Positions 31,906-40,268 of a stretch of 48,399 nucleotides of DNA are shown piece after piece (positions within the stretch are counted from its first letter, which is position 1; each line of letters starts with the position of its first letter). The DNA lies in contig ONIN01000013.1 in assembly GCA_900317905.1 (NCBI GenBank), forward strand, positions 1-48,399, read 5' to 3'. Origin of the DNA: an uncultured Eubacteriales bacterium. Its GTDB lineage: Bacteria; Bacillota; Clostridia; Oscillospirales; Oscillospiraceae. The translations under genes were made by a program, and so were the position numbers. The notes below the pieces were generated by a model. It had not been told where the DNA came from. It did no database searches and saw only the letters and a list, made by a program, of their open reading frames with translations.

Positions 31906-32340
31906 ATGGGAAACGTACTGGCGGTCTGCATCAGCCCGAAAAAGGGCACGGAAAAGAAAAACGTGGGCTCCGCCAAATTCATTGAGGACTGGGGCCTGGA
32001 GAATGACTCCCACGCAGGGAAATGGCACCGGCAGGTGTCTCTATTGAGTCACGACAAGGTGGAGGAATTTCGCGCCCGGGGCGCTGAGGTGGAGCACGGA
32101 GCCTTCGGAGAGAATCTGGTGGTCTCCGGCATCGACTTCCGCACCCTCCCGGTGGGCACCCACTTTGTCTGCAACGACGTGGAGCTGGAGCTCACCCAGA
32201 TCGGCAAGGAGTGCCACTCCGGCTGCGCGATCTATCAGAAGATGGGCGAATGCATCATGCCCCGTGAGGGCGTCTTCGCCAAGGTGATCCACGGCGGCAC
32301 CATCTCCGTGGGTGACACCCTGACCATTAAGGAGGACTGA
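31906..32340 (+). CDS. MOSC domain protein
   Basis: This 144-residue stand-alone MOSC domain (the C-terminal domain type of Moco sulfurases) has DSHAGKWHRQVSLLS, GAFGENLVVSGIDF and the conserved Cys region GKECHSGCAIYQKMGECIM. Such proteins bind Moco and may transfer sulfur or carry the cofactor to target enzymes. It starts 4 bases after moaA and ends 2 bases before mogA, so it is fully embedded in the cofactor operon. Confidence 0.9.
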   Translation: MGNVLAVCISPKKGTEKKNVGSAKFIEDWGLENDSHAGKWHRQVSLLSHDKVEEFRARGAEVEHGAFGENLVVSGIDFRTLPVGTHFVCNDVELELTQIGKECHSGCAIYQKMGECIMPREGVFAKVIHGGTISVGDTLTIKED

Positions 32341-32342
32341 AC

Positions 32343-32837
32343 ATGGCCTTTCGAGTTTTCATTTTGACCGCCAGTGACGCCGGTTCCAGAGGGGAGCGGG
32401 AGGACAAATCCGCCCCGGCGGCGCAGAAGCTTCTGGAGGAGGCCGGATACGAGATCGCGGGCTACTGCATGCTGCCGGACGACCGGGAGCAGCTGGCCGC
32501 AAAGATGCGCGAGGTCTGCGACAACGACCTTGCGGATCTGCTTGTGACCACCGGCGGCACCGGGTTCTCGCCCCGGGACTGCACCCCGGAGGCCACCGCC
32601 GATGTGACCGAGCGGGTCGTCCCCGGCATCCCCGAGGCCATGCGGTATTATTCTCTCCAGATCACGCCCCGCGCCATGCTCTCCCGCGCCTCTGCGGGCA
32701 TTCGGAAGGGCACCCTGATCGTGAATCTCCCCGGCAGTCCCAAGGCTGTGGCGGAGTGTCTGGAGTTCATTCTCCCCAGCCTGGAGCACGGGCTGGAGAT
32801 TCTCAGAGGTACCGCGCACAACTGCGCTCGGCAATAA
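32343..32837 (+). CDS. mogA: MogA/MoaB-type molybdopterin adenylyltransferase
   Basis: This 164-residue protein has LTASDAGSRGEREDKSAP (about 8-25), the TTGGTGFSPRDCTPEAT active-site loop (about 75-91) and NLPGSPKAVAECLEFILP. It would activate molybdopterin by adenylylation so that MoeA can insert the metal. MogA and MoaB cannot be told apart safely by sequence alone. It lies between the MOSC gene and modA, with modA starting 21 bases later. Confidence 0.9.
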   Translation: MAFRVFILTASDAGSRGEREDKSAPAAQKLLEEAGYEIAGYCMLPDDREQLAAKMREVCDNDLADLLVTTGGTGFSPRDCTPEATADVTERVVPGIPEAMRYYSLQITPRAMLSRASAGIRKGTLIVNLPGSPKAVAECLEFILPSLEHGLEILRGTAHNCARQ

Positions 32838-32858
32838 AAAAGAAAGGAAGTACCGAAC

Positions 32859-33707
32859 ATGAAGAAAATCCTCGCCCTGCTGCTGTGTGCAGCGATGCTG
32901 TTCGCCCTGGCGGCCTGCAGCAGCAAACCCGCCGCCGAGCCCGAAGGCTCCGAAGCCGCCGAAGAACCTGCCGCGGAGGAAGTGACCCTCTACGTCTTTG
33001 CCGCCGCCTCCATGACCGAGACGCTGGATCAGATCATCGAGCTCTACAAGGCTGTGGCGCCCAATGTGACCATCGTCCCCACCTATGATTCCTCCGGTAC
33101 CCTGAAGACCCAAATCCAGGAGGGCGCAGCCTGCGACATTTTCATCTCCGCCGCTCAGAAGCAGATGAATCAGCTGGATGCTGCCAAGGACGCCGAGGGC
33201 GGCAACGAGGAAGGCCTGGACTTCGTCCTCTCCGACACCCGCGTTGACCTGCTGGAGAACAAGGTCGTCCTGGCGGTTCCCGATGCCAACCCCAAGGGCA
33301 TCGAGACCTTCGCCGATCTCGGCACCGACAAGCTGAGCCTCCTGTGCATCGGCAACGAGGATGTGCCCGTTGGCGCTTACTCCGAGGAGATCCTCACCAA
33401 CCTGGGCATTCTGGAGACTCTGGAGCAGAGCGGTAAGCTGACCTACGGTTCCAACGTCAAGGAAGTCACTACCCAGGTCAAGGAGGGCACCGTGGACGCC
33501 GGCATCATCTATGCCACCGGTGCCTTCTCTGCCCAGCTCACCGTGGTCGACCAGGCCACCAGCGACATGTGCAAGCAGGTGATTTATCCCGCTGCAGTAT
33601 TGAACATCACCCAGAACGAGCAGGCTGCCCGCGACTTCCTGGCCTTCCTCCAGTCTGACGAGGCTATGGCCGTGTTTGAGGCTGTCGGCTTCGCCCCAGC
33701 TCCGTAA
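32859..33707 (+). CDS. modA: Molybdate-binding lipoprotein ModA
   Basis: This 282-residue protein has a lipoprotein signal peptide (FALAAC at about 15-20) and an Ala/Glu-rich linker. The ModA fold follows: [52 protein letters not shown]. It captures molybdate (often also tungstate) at the outer membrane face. The ribosome site AAGGAAG lies before ATG 32859. Order is ordinary here, unlike the permuted TupA. It is separated from modB by moaC. Confidence 0.94.
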   Translation: MKKILALLLCAAMLFALAACSSKPAAEPEGSEAAEEPAAEEVTLYVFAAASMTETLDQIIELYKAVAPNVTIVPTYDSSGTLKTQIQEGAACDIFISAAQKQMNQLDAAKDAEGGNEEGLDFVLSDTRVDLLENKVVLAVPDANPKGIETFADLGTDKLSLLCIGNEDVPVGAYSEEILTNLGILETLEQSGKLTYGSNVKEVTTQVKEGTVDAGIIYATGAFSAQLTVVDQATSDMCKQVIYPAAVLNITQNEQAARDFLAFLQSDEAMAVFEAVGFAPAP

Positions 33708-33708
33708 T

Positions 33709-34188
33709 ATGAGCGACTTTACCCACTTCAACGAAACCGGACACGCCCACATGGTGGACGTGTCCGAGAAGGCAGCCACGGTGAGAACCGCCGTGGCTGC
33801 CGGCCGCGTCAAAATGAGCCGGGAGACCTTCGAGTTGGTGAAATCCGGCGGTATGAAGAAGGGTGACGTTCTGGGTACCGCCCAGATCGCGGGTATCATG
33901 GCGGCGAAAAAGACCTCTGAGCTCATCCCCATGTGCCACACCCTGCTGCTAAACGGCGTGGATCTCAGCTTTGACTTAAACGAAGCAGACTGCACTGTGG
34001 ACATCACCGCCACGGTCAAGTGCACCGGGGTCACCGGTGTGGAGATGGAGGCCCTCACAGCGGTCAGCGTCGCGGCCCTCACGGTTTACGACATGTGCAA
34101 GGCTGTCCAGAAGGACATGGAGATCACGGACATCCGCCTGCTGAAAAAGACCGGCGGCAAGTCCGGGGTATTTGAAAGAGCAGAGTAA
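33709..34188 (+). CDS. moaC: Cyclic pyranopterin monophosphate synthase MoaC
   Basis: This 159-residue enzyme has [15 protein letters not shown] at the start, then [22 protein letters not shown] and [23 protein letters not shown], the catalytic region with Lys and His residues. It works directly after MoaA. The ATG at 33709 lies one base after the modA stop, and its own stop shares bases with the modB ATG (TAATG at 34186-34190). Its insertion between modA and modB is unusual. Confidence 0.95.
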   Translation: MSDFTHFNETGHAHMVDVSEKAATVRTAVAAGRVKMSRETFELVKSGGMKKGDVLGTAQIAGIMAAKKTSELIPMCHTLLLNGVDLSFDLNEADCTVDITATVKCTGVTGVEMEALTAVSVAALTVYDMCKAVQKDMEITDIRLLKKTGGKSGVFERAE

Positions 34189-34856
34189 TGGATCTCTACC
34201 CATTATATAATGCCCTCAGGATCGCGGCCATCAGCTGCGTGATCGTGTTTTTCCTCGGCATCTTTTTCGCCCATTGGGTGGCAAAGCTGCCGCGGGTGCT
34301 GAAGGGTATTCTGGACGTGGTGCTCACGCTGCCGCTGGTGCTGCCGCCGACGGTCGTGGGCTATTTTCTGCTGCTCGCTTTCGGGCCCAATCGGGCCTTC
34401 GGCGCCTGGATGATGAGCACCTTCCACGTGCGGCTCACCATGGTCTGGTATTCGGCCATCTTCGCCTCGGTGGTGGTGGCGTTCCCGCTGATGTACCGCA
34501 CGGCCAGAGGCGCCTTTGAAAGCTTCGACCCCACTCTCCGGGCCTCGGCCCAGACGCTGGGGCTCTCCAACAGCTACATCTTCTGGCGGATCCAGATGCC
34601 CTACTGCCGGCAGGGGATCCTGGCCGGCACGGTGCTGGCTTTTGCCAGAGCTTTGGGCGAATACGGCGCCACCAGCATGATCGCGGGCTATACCCCCGGC
34701 CGCACCGCCACGATCTCCACCACGGTCTATCAGCTCTGGCGCACCAACAACGACGCCCTGGCCTTCAAGTGGGTGCTGATCAACGTGGCCATCTCCTTCG
34801 TGGTGCTGATGGCCGTGAACCTGCTGGAAAAGCGGGATCGAAGGGAGGCGCGGTGA
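34188..34856 (+). CDS. modB: Molybdate ABC transporter permease ModB
   Basis: This 222-residue permease has five to six membrane segments, LPLVLPPTVVGYFLLLAFG and the ATPase-contact loop LGEYGATSMIAGYTPGRTATI near residue 165. It starts by TAATG overlap with moaC and ends directly before modC. It forms the channel of the molybdate importer. Confidence 0.94.
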   Translation: MDLYPLYNALRIAAISCVIVFFLGIFFAHWVAKLPRVLKGILDVVLTLPLVLPPTVVGYFLLLAFGPNRAFGAWMMSTFHVRLTMVWYSAIFASVVVAFPLMYRTARGAFESFDPTLRASAQTLGLSNSYIFWRIQMPYCRQGILAGTVLAFARALGEYGATSMIAGYTPGRTATISTTVYQLWRTNNDALAFKWVLINVAISFVVLMAVNLLEKRDRREAR

Positions 34857-35894
34857 ATGTCCGTCAAAGTCGACATCGAAAAGCGCCTGGGAGATTTCTG
34901 TCTGAACATCTGCTTCGAAGCCGCTGACGTTGTCTACGGTCTGCTGGGCGCCTCCGGCTGCGGCAAGAGCATGACACTCCGCTGCATCGCCGGCGTCGTC
35001 ACGCCGGATCGGGGCCACATCGAAGTGAACGGCCGGGTGCTGTTCGACAGCGAGAAACGCATCAACCTCACCCCGCAGCAGCGGAAGGTGGGACTGCTGT
35101 TTCAGAATTACGCCCTGTTTCCCAACATGACCGTGGAGGGGAACCTCCTGGCCGCTCTCCGGGGGCAGGAGCGGGAAACGGCTAAGAAAAATGTATCGGA
35201 GATGATCCGCCGCTTCCGTCTGGAGGGCTTGGAGCGCAACCGCCCCAGCCAGCTTTCCGGCGGCCAGCAGCAGCGAACTGCGCTGGCGAGGATCCTGCTG
35301 ACGGAACCGGAGATCCTGATGCTGGACGAGCCTTTGTCCGCATTGGACAGCTACCTCCGCTGGCAGACGGAGCTGGAGCTCATGGACATCCTCGATCGGT
35401 TTTCCGGCACGACGCTGCTGGTGACCCACAGCAGGGAAGAGGTACGGCGACTCTGCGACACGGTTACGGTGCTGGACGCCGGAACGGGCAAAGGCTCCAT
35501 GCCGGTGCAGGCGCTGTTTGACGCCCCCGAGACCCTCTCCGCCTGTCTGCTCTCCGGCTGCAAGAATTACAGCCGCGCCGAGAAGATCGGGGCCAAATGC
35601 ATCCGGGTTCCGGACTGGGGCGCGGAGCTCACCTGCGGCCAGGTGCCGGAGCATCTGCAATACGCTGCCGTCCGTGCCCATCACATCGAGATCGCGGACG
35701 GCCCGGGGGAGAACGTGATCCCCTGCCGGGTGCAGCGGGTGATCGAGGACGTGTTTTCCACTATCCTCATGGCGGAAACCAGCGGCAGAACGCCGCTGCG
35801 CCTGGAGCTGGAAAACGCGGATCATTTGCAGACAAAAGCGGGGGAAATTCTGTATCTGAGGATCCCGGAAGCGCGGATCATGCTGCTGAAATGA
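34857..35894 (+). CDS. modC: Molybdate ABC transporter ATP-binding protein ModC
   Basis: This 345-residue protein has Walker A GASGCGKS (about 32-39), Q-loop LFQNYALFPNMTV, signature LSGGQQQRTALARIL (about 132), Walker B LMLDEPLSALD and switch HSREE. A C-terminal region of about 110 residues corresponds to the TOBE/MOP molybdate-sensing domain typical for ModC, in contrast to TupC. It follows modB without a gap and precedes mobA by nine bases. Confidence 0.94.
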   Translation: MSVKVDIEKRLGDFCLNICFEAADVVYGLLGASGCGKSMTLRCIAGVVTPDRGHIEVNGRVLFDSEKRINLTPQQRKVGLLFQNYALFPNMTVEGNLLAALRGQERETAKKNVSEMIRRFRLEGLERNRPSQLSGGQQQRTALARILLTEPEILMLDEPLSALDSYLRWQTELELMDILDRFSGTTLLVTHSREEVRRLCDTVTVLDAGTGKGSMPVQALFDAPETLSACLLSGCKNYSRAEKIGAKCIRVPDWGAELTCGQVPEHLQYAAVRAHHIEIADGPGENVIPCRVQRVIEDVFSTILMAETSGRTPLRLELENADHLQTKAGEILYLRIPEARIMLLK

Positions 35895-35903
35895 GGTGAA
35901 CCT

Positions 35904-36464
35904 ATGCGGCCGTTGGAAATCTCCGCCGCGGTGCTGGCGGGTGGGTATTCCACCAGAATGGGGCGGGACAAGGCGACGCTGTCCTTTGGGGACGGCACGC
36001 TGCTGTCCCATCAGATCCGAAAACTGAAAAGCCTCGGCGTCGATGAGGTGCTGATCTCCGGAACCGCCGATGGAATCCCGGACGTGTACCCCCACCGGGG
36101 GCCGTTGAGCGGGATTCACGCCTGTCTGAAACAGGCGAAGCACGACGCAGTGCTGTTTCTCAGCGTGGACGCGCCACTGGTGCCGCCGGAGACGCTGCTG
36201 TCTCTGATCGATGCCCACAAAAGCGGCATCACTCTACTGGAGCATGGCGGTGAGATCGAGCCGCTGATGGGAGTCTACGACCGGGCGCTGGCAGAGACCT
36301 GCGAAAGCATTTTACAGACCGAGCGCACCTCGGTGCGGCGGCTGTTGGATCAGGCGGCGGTGCGAACCGTGCCCTACACCGGCGATTCCATGCTGCTCAT
36401 GAACTGCAACACCCCGGAGGCATATCAAAAGCTTTTGAACGCAAACAGACCTTCTTTCTCGTGA
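35904..36464 (+). CDS. mobA: Molybdenum cofactor guanylyltransferase MobA
   Basis: This 186-residue nucleotidyltransferase has the motif LAGGYSTRMGRDKATL (about 11-26), the GTP-site region HRGPLSGI, and SVDAPLVPPETL with the metal-binding Asp. It joins GMP to molybdopterin to make MGD for the two bis-MGD enzymes. It is the last gene of the operon. Its last six codons form the left arm of the terminator hairpin, so the protein end and the transcript end are encoded by the same bases. Confidence 0.93.
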   Translation: MRPLEISAAVLAGGYSTRMGRDKATLSFGDGTLLSHQIRKLKSLGVDEVLISGTADGIPDVYPHRGPLSGIHACLKQAKHDAVLFLSVDAPLVPPETLLSLIDAHKSGITLLEHGGEIEPLMGVYDRALAETCESILQTERTSVRRLLDQAAVRTVPYTGDSMLLMNCNTPEAYQKLLNANRPSFS

Positions 36465-36487
36465 ATGGAGAAAGAAGGTCTGTTTTT
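36445..36487. terminator. Bidirectional terminator between mobA and the DUF92 gene
   Basis: A perfect 16-bp stem pairs ACAGACCTTCTTTCTC (36445-36460) with its complement (36468-36483). The 7-base loop includes the mobA stop. T5 follows on the plus side. Confidence 0.92.
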
Positions 36488-37256
36488 ATATGGTCAGCAG
36501 CAGAGACAGCGCAAAGCTGAACAGGTTGCTGAGAAAGTTGACTGCATCGTTGTTGAGCCAGCGAAGGCCGGAGGCGAGCCGGGTATCTTCGCCGCAGTGG
36601 GTCTCCCGCTCGGTGACCGTGCCGCAGACAGTGCAGAGGTACTTCGCCTGGGCTCTGGAGCCCAAAACGCTGTCGAAGGCGGCGCCGAGAAAGCCCGCCA
36701 GGATCACGGTCAGCAGCGCTTTTGGATTCCCGGTACCAAGGCTGAACACCAGCGCGATGACGGCGGCGCCCAGCAGCTCCGACAGGGTGCCGATCATACT
36801 CACGCCGCCGGAGAGCCCTGTGGGGATGGGCTTCATGGTGCAGATGTCTCTGGGCGGAGTTTTCGAGAGCGGCCCCAGCTTGGAAGCCAGAGAGTCCGCC
36901 AGACTCTCCGCCATCACACCGGCGTAGGCAAGAAAGAAGCCCTTCCACCCGGTGATTGCGTAGAGCAGCATGGCGCAGCCCGCAACGCCCACGTTGCAGA
37001 GCACTCGTACCGCGTCGCGGCTGCCGGATTTGCGGCGAACGGCGTAAGGGTCAGTCCGTTCGCCGGCAAACCGGTCGGCGGCCACCGTACCAAGCAGCGT
37101 CACCGCCAGAATCGCGAAGGCGGCGCCTCCGCCGTTTGCGGTGATCAGAAGGCAGAGCGCCCAGGCCAGCATGGTGCCGCCGGGGGTGAGCGCCCGCTTC
37201 CGGAGAGCCAGCCCCGCCAGCGCGGAGCTGAGCAGGAGAGCATACAGGACTTGCAT
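36486..37256 (-). CDS. DUF92 family integral membrane protein
   Basis: This 256-residue protein has about six to seven hydrophobic segments. It carries the DUF92 (TMEM19-like) fingerprints: a Thr-Pro-Gly start region (RALTPGGTMLAWALC), AGVMAESLADSLASKLG, and MKPIPTGLSGGVSMIGTLSELLGA. Plant relatives act in isoprenoid phosphate metabolism, but the bacterial role is not established. ATG 37256 follows AAGGAGG. It converges on mobA and shares its terminator, with no evident link to the cofactor operon. Confidence 0.85.
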   Translation of the reverse strand: MQVLYALLLSSALAGLALRKRALTPGGTMLAWALCLLITANGGGAAFAILAVTLLGTVAADRFAGERTDPYAVRRKSGSRDAVRVLCNVGVAGCAMLLYAITGWKGFFLAYAGVMAESLADSLASKLGPLSKTPPRDICTMKPIPTGLSGGVSMIGTLSELLGAAVIALVFSLGTGNPKALLTVILAGFLGAAFDSVLGSRAQAKYLCTVCGTVTERETHCGEDTRLASGLRWLNNDAVNFLSNLFSFALSLLLTI

Positions 37257-37296
37257 CGGTATGTCCTCCTTCTTGAAAAGAGATTATATAGGAGAA

Positions 37297-38286
37297 TCAG
37301 TCGGCGTGCTCCACGTACTGTTCGCCGCCGTGGATGTAGCCGGGCTGCTTGGTCGAAATGATGTCCGCCTCCCGGGGGTCAGAGTCCATCAGGTGCATCA
37401 TGCTGCCGGCAAAGTGCTTATAGAACCACACGCCGGGGGTGAAGACCAGCTTCACATAGAGCACCGACAGCCAGACCCGGAAGCGGCTGGGCTCGGTGAC
37501 CTTCTGTACGCGGCTTTCGGTGTAGACCATCTTGCCGATGTGCTTCGGGCAGTTGGATTCGCAGATGCCGCAGCCCAGGCACTTGTCCAGATCGATCTTG
37601 TGATTGCCGTTTTCGTCAAAGCTGAGGGCCTGGACGGGACATGCCTTCACGCACTTCTGGCAGTGGACGCATTCGCTCTCTTGAAATTGGGGCAGGTAGG
37701 GACCGTTGTAATTCACGAAGGGGACGTGATACTGGGTCTTCAGCGTCAGCGGCATGCAGCAGCAGGGGCAGCAGAAGCAGAGATTGTCCTGATAGGGCTG
37801 GACACAGCTCTCCACCACGGCGATGAGGTTCCGCTCGTGGGCCATCTCCGCCACGGCGAGACATTCCTCCACGCTGACGGCCCGCTCGCCGGCCTTCTTT
37901 TTCAGCTTGCCGTAGAAGTTCAGGCCGAAGCAGGTGTTGATGGGGTTGTCGCAGTTGCCCCGCACCGTGCGGCAGACACAGGGGCTCACGGCGATGTCCG
38001 TGGTGTTTTTGATGATGTCCTTGGCCACCTCAATGGGCACCACCACGGAGTTGGTGTGGATGTAGCGGTAGTGGAGCTCCAGACTCTTGCGGATCAGGGG
38101 GCCGATGATGGGCTTCACTGCCAGCTGGCCCATCATGTAGGAAAACCGCACCACGTCCACGGTGTTCTTCAGATGCTTTTTTAGGAAATTGGCGCGGAAT
38201 TTCGCGTCGCTGTCATAGAGGGTGATGCCGTCCACCTCCACCTTGCGGGAGGTGTAGCGGTTGGTGCTCTGTACTTCAGTTGCCAT
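37297..38286 (-). CDS. Cys-rich 4Fe-4S dicluster ferredoxin-like protein
   Basis: The 329-residue protein has a Cys-rich middle part and a C-terminal pair of [4Fe-4S] motifs (CVHCQKCVKACP at about 206; CLGCGICESNCP at about 236). The middle contains SPCVCRTVRGNCDNPINTC (about 101-119) and the dense run C170-F-C-C-P-C-C-C177. No signal peptide is seen; a hydrophobic stretch near residue 270 could associate with the membrane. I chose ATG 38286 because AGGAG lies 7 bases upstream. It is divergent from a LysR gene across an 11-bp-arm palindrome. The function is unknown beyond electron transfer. Confidence 0.8.
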   Translation of the reverse strand: MATEVQSTNRYTSRKVEVDGITLYDSDAKFRANFLKKHLKNTVDVVRFSYMMGQLAVKPIIGPLIRKSLELHYRYIHTNSVVVPIEVAKDIIKNTTDIAVSPCVCRTVRGNCDNPINTCFGLNFYGKLKKKAGERAVSVEECLAVAEMAHERNLIAVVESCVQPYQDNLCFCCPCCCMPLTLKTQYHVPFVNYNGPYLPQFQESECVHCQKCVKACPVQALSFDENGNHKIDLDKCLGCGICESNCPKHIGKMVYTESRVQKVTEPSRFRVWLSVLYVKLVFTPGVWFYKHFAGSMMHLMDSDPREADIISTKQPGYIHGGEQYVEHAD

Positions 38287-38391
38287 ATCCATTCTCCTTT
38301 TTGTGTGTCCGATGGGTGAAAATCTCTTCGAAGCCAGTGTAGCAGACACGCCATAAAAAAGATAATATTTTGTCAAACGAAGTTGATAACA

Positions 38392-38420
38392 CCTCCGGTT
38401 ATGAACTTGATAACCGGAGG
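38392..38420. repeat. Long perfect inverted repeat between the ferredoxin and LysR genes
   Basis: CCTCCGGTTAT (38392-38402) and ATAACCGGAGG (38410-38420) flank a 7-base centre. A related half (AGTTGATAAC, 38381-38390) repeats the inner part just before it. The position between divergent promoters and the T-N11-A-like symmetry fit a LysR operator. Confidence 0.65.
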
Positions 38421-38425
38421 GATAT

Positions 38426-38454
38426 TTGACTTTTGCCGGACGGAACAGTAGAAT
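38426..38454 (+). promoter_or_regulatory. Promoter of the LysR gene
   Basis: TTGACT (38426-38431) and TAGAAT (38449-38454) are separated by 17 bases, directly downstream of the palindrome. Confidence 0.65.
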
Positions 38455-38487
38455 AGTGTCGGAAAACAAAGCGAAGGAGGCGGGTAG

Positions 38488-39396
38488 ATGGAACTGCGGG
38501 ATCTCAGGTATTTCTGCGTCACGGCGGAGCTGGAGAGCGTCACCCGGGCGGCGGATACCCTGTGCGTGTCACAGCCCTTTGTGACGAAGGTGATCCACCG
38601 TCTGGAGGAGGAGCTGGGCACCCAGCTGTTCGATCTGGAGAAGAGGCGGATCGTTCTGAATGAGAACGGCGCCTACTTCTACCGGGAGGCCAAGGACATC
38701 TTAAACCGTCTGGACCGCCTGATCGACAACATAGCGACGAGACAGGAGCAGGCGGAGTTCACCACCCAGCTTCTGTACAACAACGCCGGGTACCTCAGCG
38801 CGCTGAACAACGCCTTCATGGAGCACTATCCCAAGGGCGTCCTCTCGGAGACCTTCGCCCGCCGCAGCGAGATCATCGACCTGCTGAATACCGGCAAGGC
38901 GGACTTCGCCATCACCCTGCCGCCCATCACCGGGGAGGAGTCCCGGATGATCGAGACCATCACGGTCTTAAAAGATACCGGCAGCATCATGGTGCCGCCG
39001 GATCATCCATTGTATGAAAAGAGCTTTGTCACCTTCGAGGAGCTGGCGCCGTATCCCATCGTCATCGCCCCCAAGGGCAGCGGCATGCGGGATACCATTG
39101 ATTCCATCTACGCCAAACACGGCATGACTCCCAACGTGGTCTATGAGACCAACGACATGGATCTGCAGCAGCGGGCCGTGCTGGTGAATAAGATCGGCAT
39201 CGCCTTCATGTCCATCATCCACACCAGAGATCCGCTGATCGGCCAGTACTGCCGCAAGACGGTTTCGGATCAGTGCTTCGGCACCGTGGGCCTCAGCTAC
39301 AACAAATTCCGTCCTATGACTGCGGGGATGCAGGAATTCAAGCGCTTCGCCATAGCCTTCTTCTCCAAGCTCCAGGAGATGGCCGACGAGATTTAA
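38488..39396 (+). CDS. LysR-family transcriptional regulator
   Basis: This 302-residue regulator has an N-terminal LysR winged helix (residues 1-62, LRDLRYFCVTAELESVTRAADTLCVSQPFVTKVIHRLEEELGTQLFD) followed by an effector-binding domain (GKADFAITLPP at about 132). AAGGAGG precedes the ATG. It is divergent from the Cys-rich ferredoxin gene, the standard arrangement for a LysR controlling its neighbour and itself through the palindrome between them. The effector is unknown. Confidence 0.92.
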   Translation: MELRDLRYFCVTAELESVTRAADTLCVSQPFVTKVIHRLEEELGTQLFDLEKRRIVLNENGAYFYREAKDILNRLDRLIDNIATRQEQAEFTTQLLYNNAGYLSALNNAFMEHYPKGVLSETFARRSEIIDLLNTGKADFAITLPPITGEESRMIETITVLKDTGSIMVPPDHPLYEKSFVTFEELAPYPIVIAPKGSGMRDTIDSIYAKHGMTPNVVYETNDMDLQQRAVLVNKIGIAFMSIIHTRDPLIGQYCRKTVSDQCFGTVGLSYNKFRPMTAGMQEFKRFAIAFFSKLQEMADEI

Positions 39397-39400
39397 AATA

Positions 39401-39440
39401 AACACGCTCCGGCTGAGACTTCAGCCAGAGCGTGTTTTAT
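39401..39440. terminator. Bidirectional terminator between LysR and Crp/Fnr genes
   Basis: AACACGCTC (39401-39409) pairs with GAGCGTGTT (39428-39436), and the inner GGCTGA pairs with TCAGCC. TTTTATTT follows on the plus side, and an A/T-rich tract lies on the other. Confidence 0.85.
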
Positions 39441-40096
39441 TTCAAAACAAAGGTGTTTCCGTCAAATTCAATGAGCCCGTCGGCCTGCATCTCGCTGAGG
39501 GCACGGGTCATGGCGCTGCGGTTGGCGTGGAGGAAGCTGGCCATCTCGGTGCGGTTCAAGGGGACGGTAATGTATTTGCTCCCCTGCCGCTGGGTCTGGA
39601 TGGAGAGGAAGGCCAGGATCTTTTCTTTTAAAGAGCTTTTGGCGGCGATCTCGATCTTCTCCATCAGACGGAGATTGTTTTCCCCCAGCATGGTGCAAAG
39701 ATTCTTTGCCACCGTGGTATGGAAATCGCACTGCTTCTTACATGGGGTCAGGACGTGATCCAGCGGCAGGAACAGCACCTCGGTCTCCGCCGCCGCGAGG
39801 AAGGAGACGTGGCTGGCCTGCTCCCGGCACAGGGCGGAGGTCTCCCCGAAGAGCTCGCCCGGCCCCATGTAGGACAGCAGCGTCAGGTGGCCCCAGACGT
39901 CCTCTTTGAGCATGTGCACCAGTCCGCTGCACACGATGCCCACGTCCTGTACATGGTCCTGCTCCAGATGGATGTATTCTCCCTTTTTGTAGGAGCGGCT
40001 GTAGGTCTTGAGACAGCCCAGCAGCGCGGCGCGGTCCTGGTCGCTGATTCCCTGAAACAGCGGCAGCTCGACGGTTGCCTTCAGATCCGAACCCAT
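39437..40096 (-). CDS. Crp/Fnr-family transcriptional regulator
   Basis: This 219-residue protein has an N-terminal cyclic-nucleotide-type beta-roll (GEYIHLEQDHVQDVGIVCSGLVHML, GPGELFGETSALC), a long dimer helix and a C-terminal HTH (LNRTEMASFLHANRSAMTRALSEMQADGLI, about 168-197). Several scattered cysteines are present but no FNR-type N-terminal cluster. GGAGGG lies 7 bases before ATG 40096. It is divergent from nrfA, and a CRP/FNR-type palindrome lies between the two, so it likely activates nrfA in response to nitrite, NO or anoxia and controls itself. It is similar in layout to HcpR/Dnr-type regulators. Confidence 0.88.
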   Translation of the reverse strand: MGSDLKATVELPLFQGISDQDRAALLGCLKTYSRSYKKGEYIHLEQDHVQDVGIVCSGLVHMLKEDVWGHLTLLSYMGPGELFGETSALCREQASHVSFLAAAETEVLFLPLDHVLTPCKKQCDFHTTVAKNLCTMLGENNLRLMEKIEIAAKSSLKEKILAFLSIQTQRQGSKYITVPLNRTEMASFLHANRSAMTRALSEMQADGLIEFDGNTFVLK

Positions 40097-40136
40097 CCTC
40101 TATCCCTCCACTCTCTCTGGTTTTTCTCCAAACCCT

Positions 40137-40142
40137 ATTATA
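40137..40142 (-). promoter_or_regulatory. -10 element of the Crp/Fnr gene promoter
   Basis: On the minus strand there is a perfect TATAAT. The -35 region is weak, which fits dependence on the palindrome centred about 42.5 bases upstream of the predicted start. Confidence 0.55.
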
Positions 40143-40164
40143 CGCCGAAATGGTTACACGAATA

Positions 40165-40180
40165 TGTTGCCTGTGCAACA
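40165..40180. promoter_or_regulatory. CRP/FNR-type operator between the regulator gene and nrfA
   Basis: TGTTGC (40165-40170), CTGT and GCAACA (40175-40180) form a perfect palindrome with the 4-base spacing typical for TTGNN-N4-NNCAA sites of this family. Its centre (40172.5) is about -41.5 from the predicted nrfA start and about -42.5 from the predicted regulator start, the class II activator position. Confidence 0.75.
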
Positions 40181-40201
40181 ACGTGATGGGATCTTTTCCT
40201 G

Positions 40202-40207
40202 TACAAT
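40202..40207 (+). promoter_or_regulatory. -10 element of the nrfA promoter
   Basis: TACAAT has no good -35; the operator occupies that place. The predicted start is near 40214, with GGAGG (40256-40260) before the nrfA ATG. Confidence 0.6.
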
Positions 40208-40268
40208 AAGACTAGATCAGTGTCTGATTGGATTCTGATCGGAATTATCCTTTTCGGAGGACAATGCA

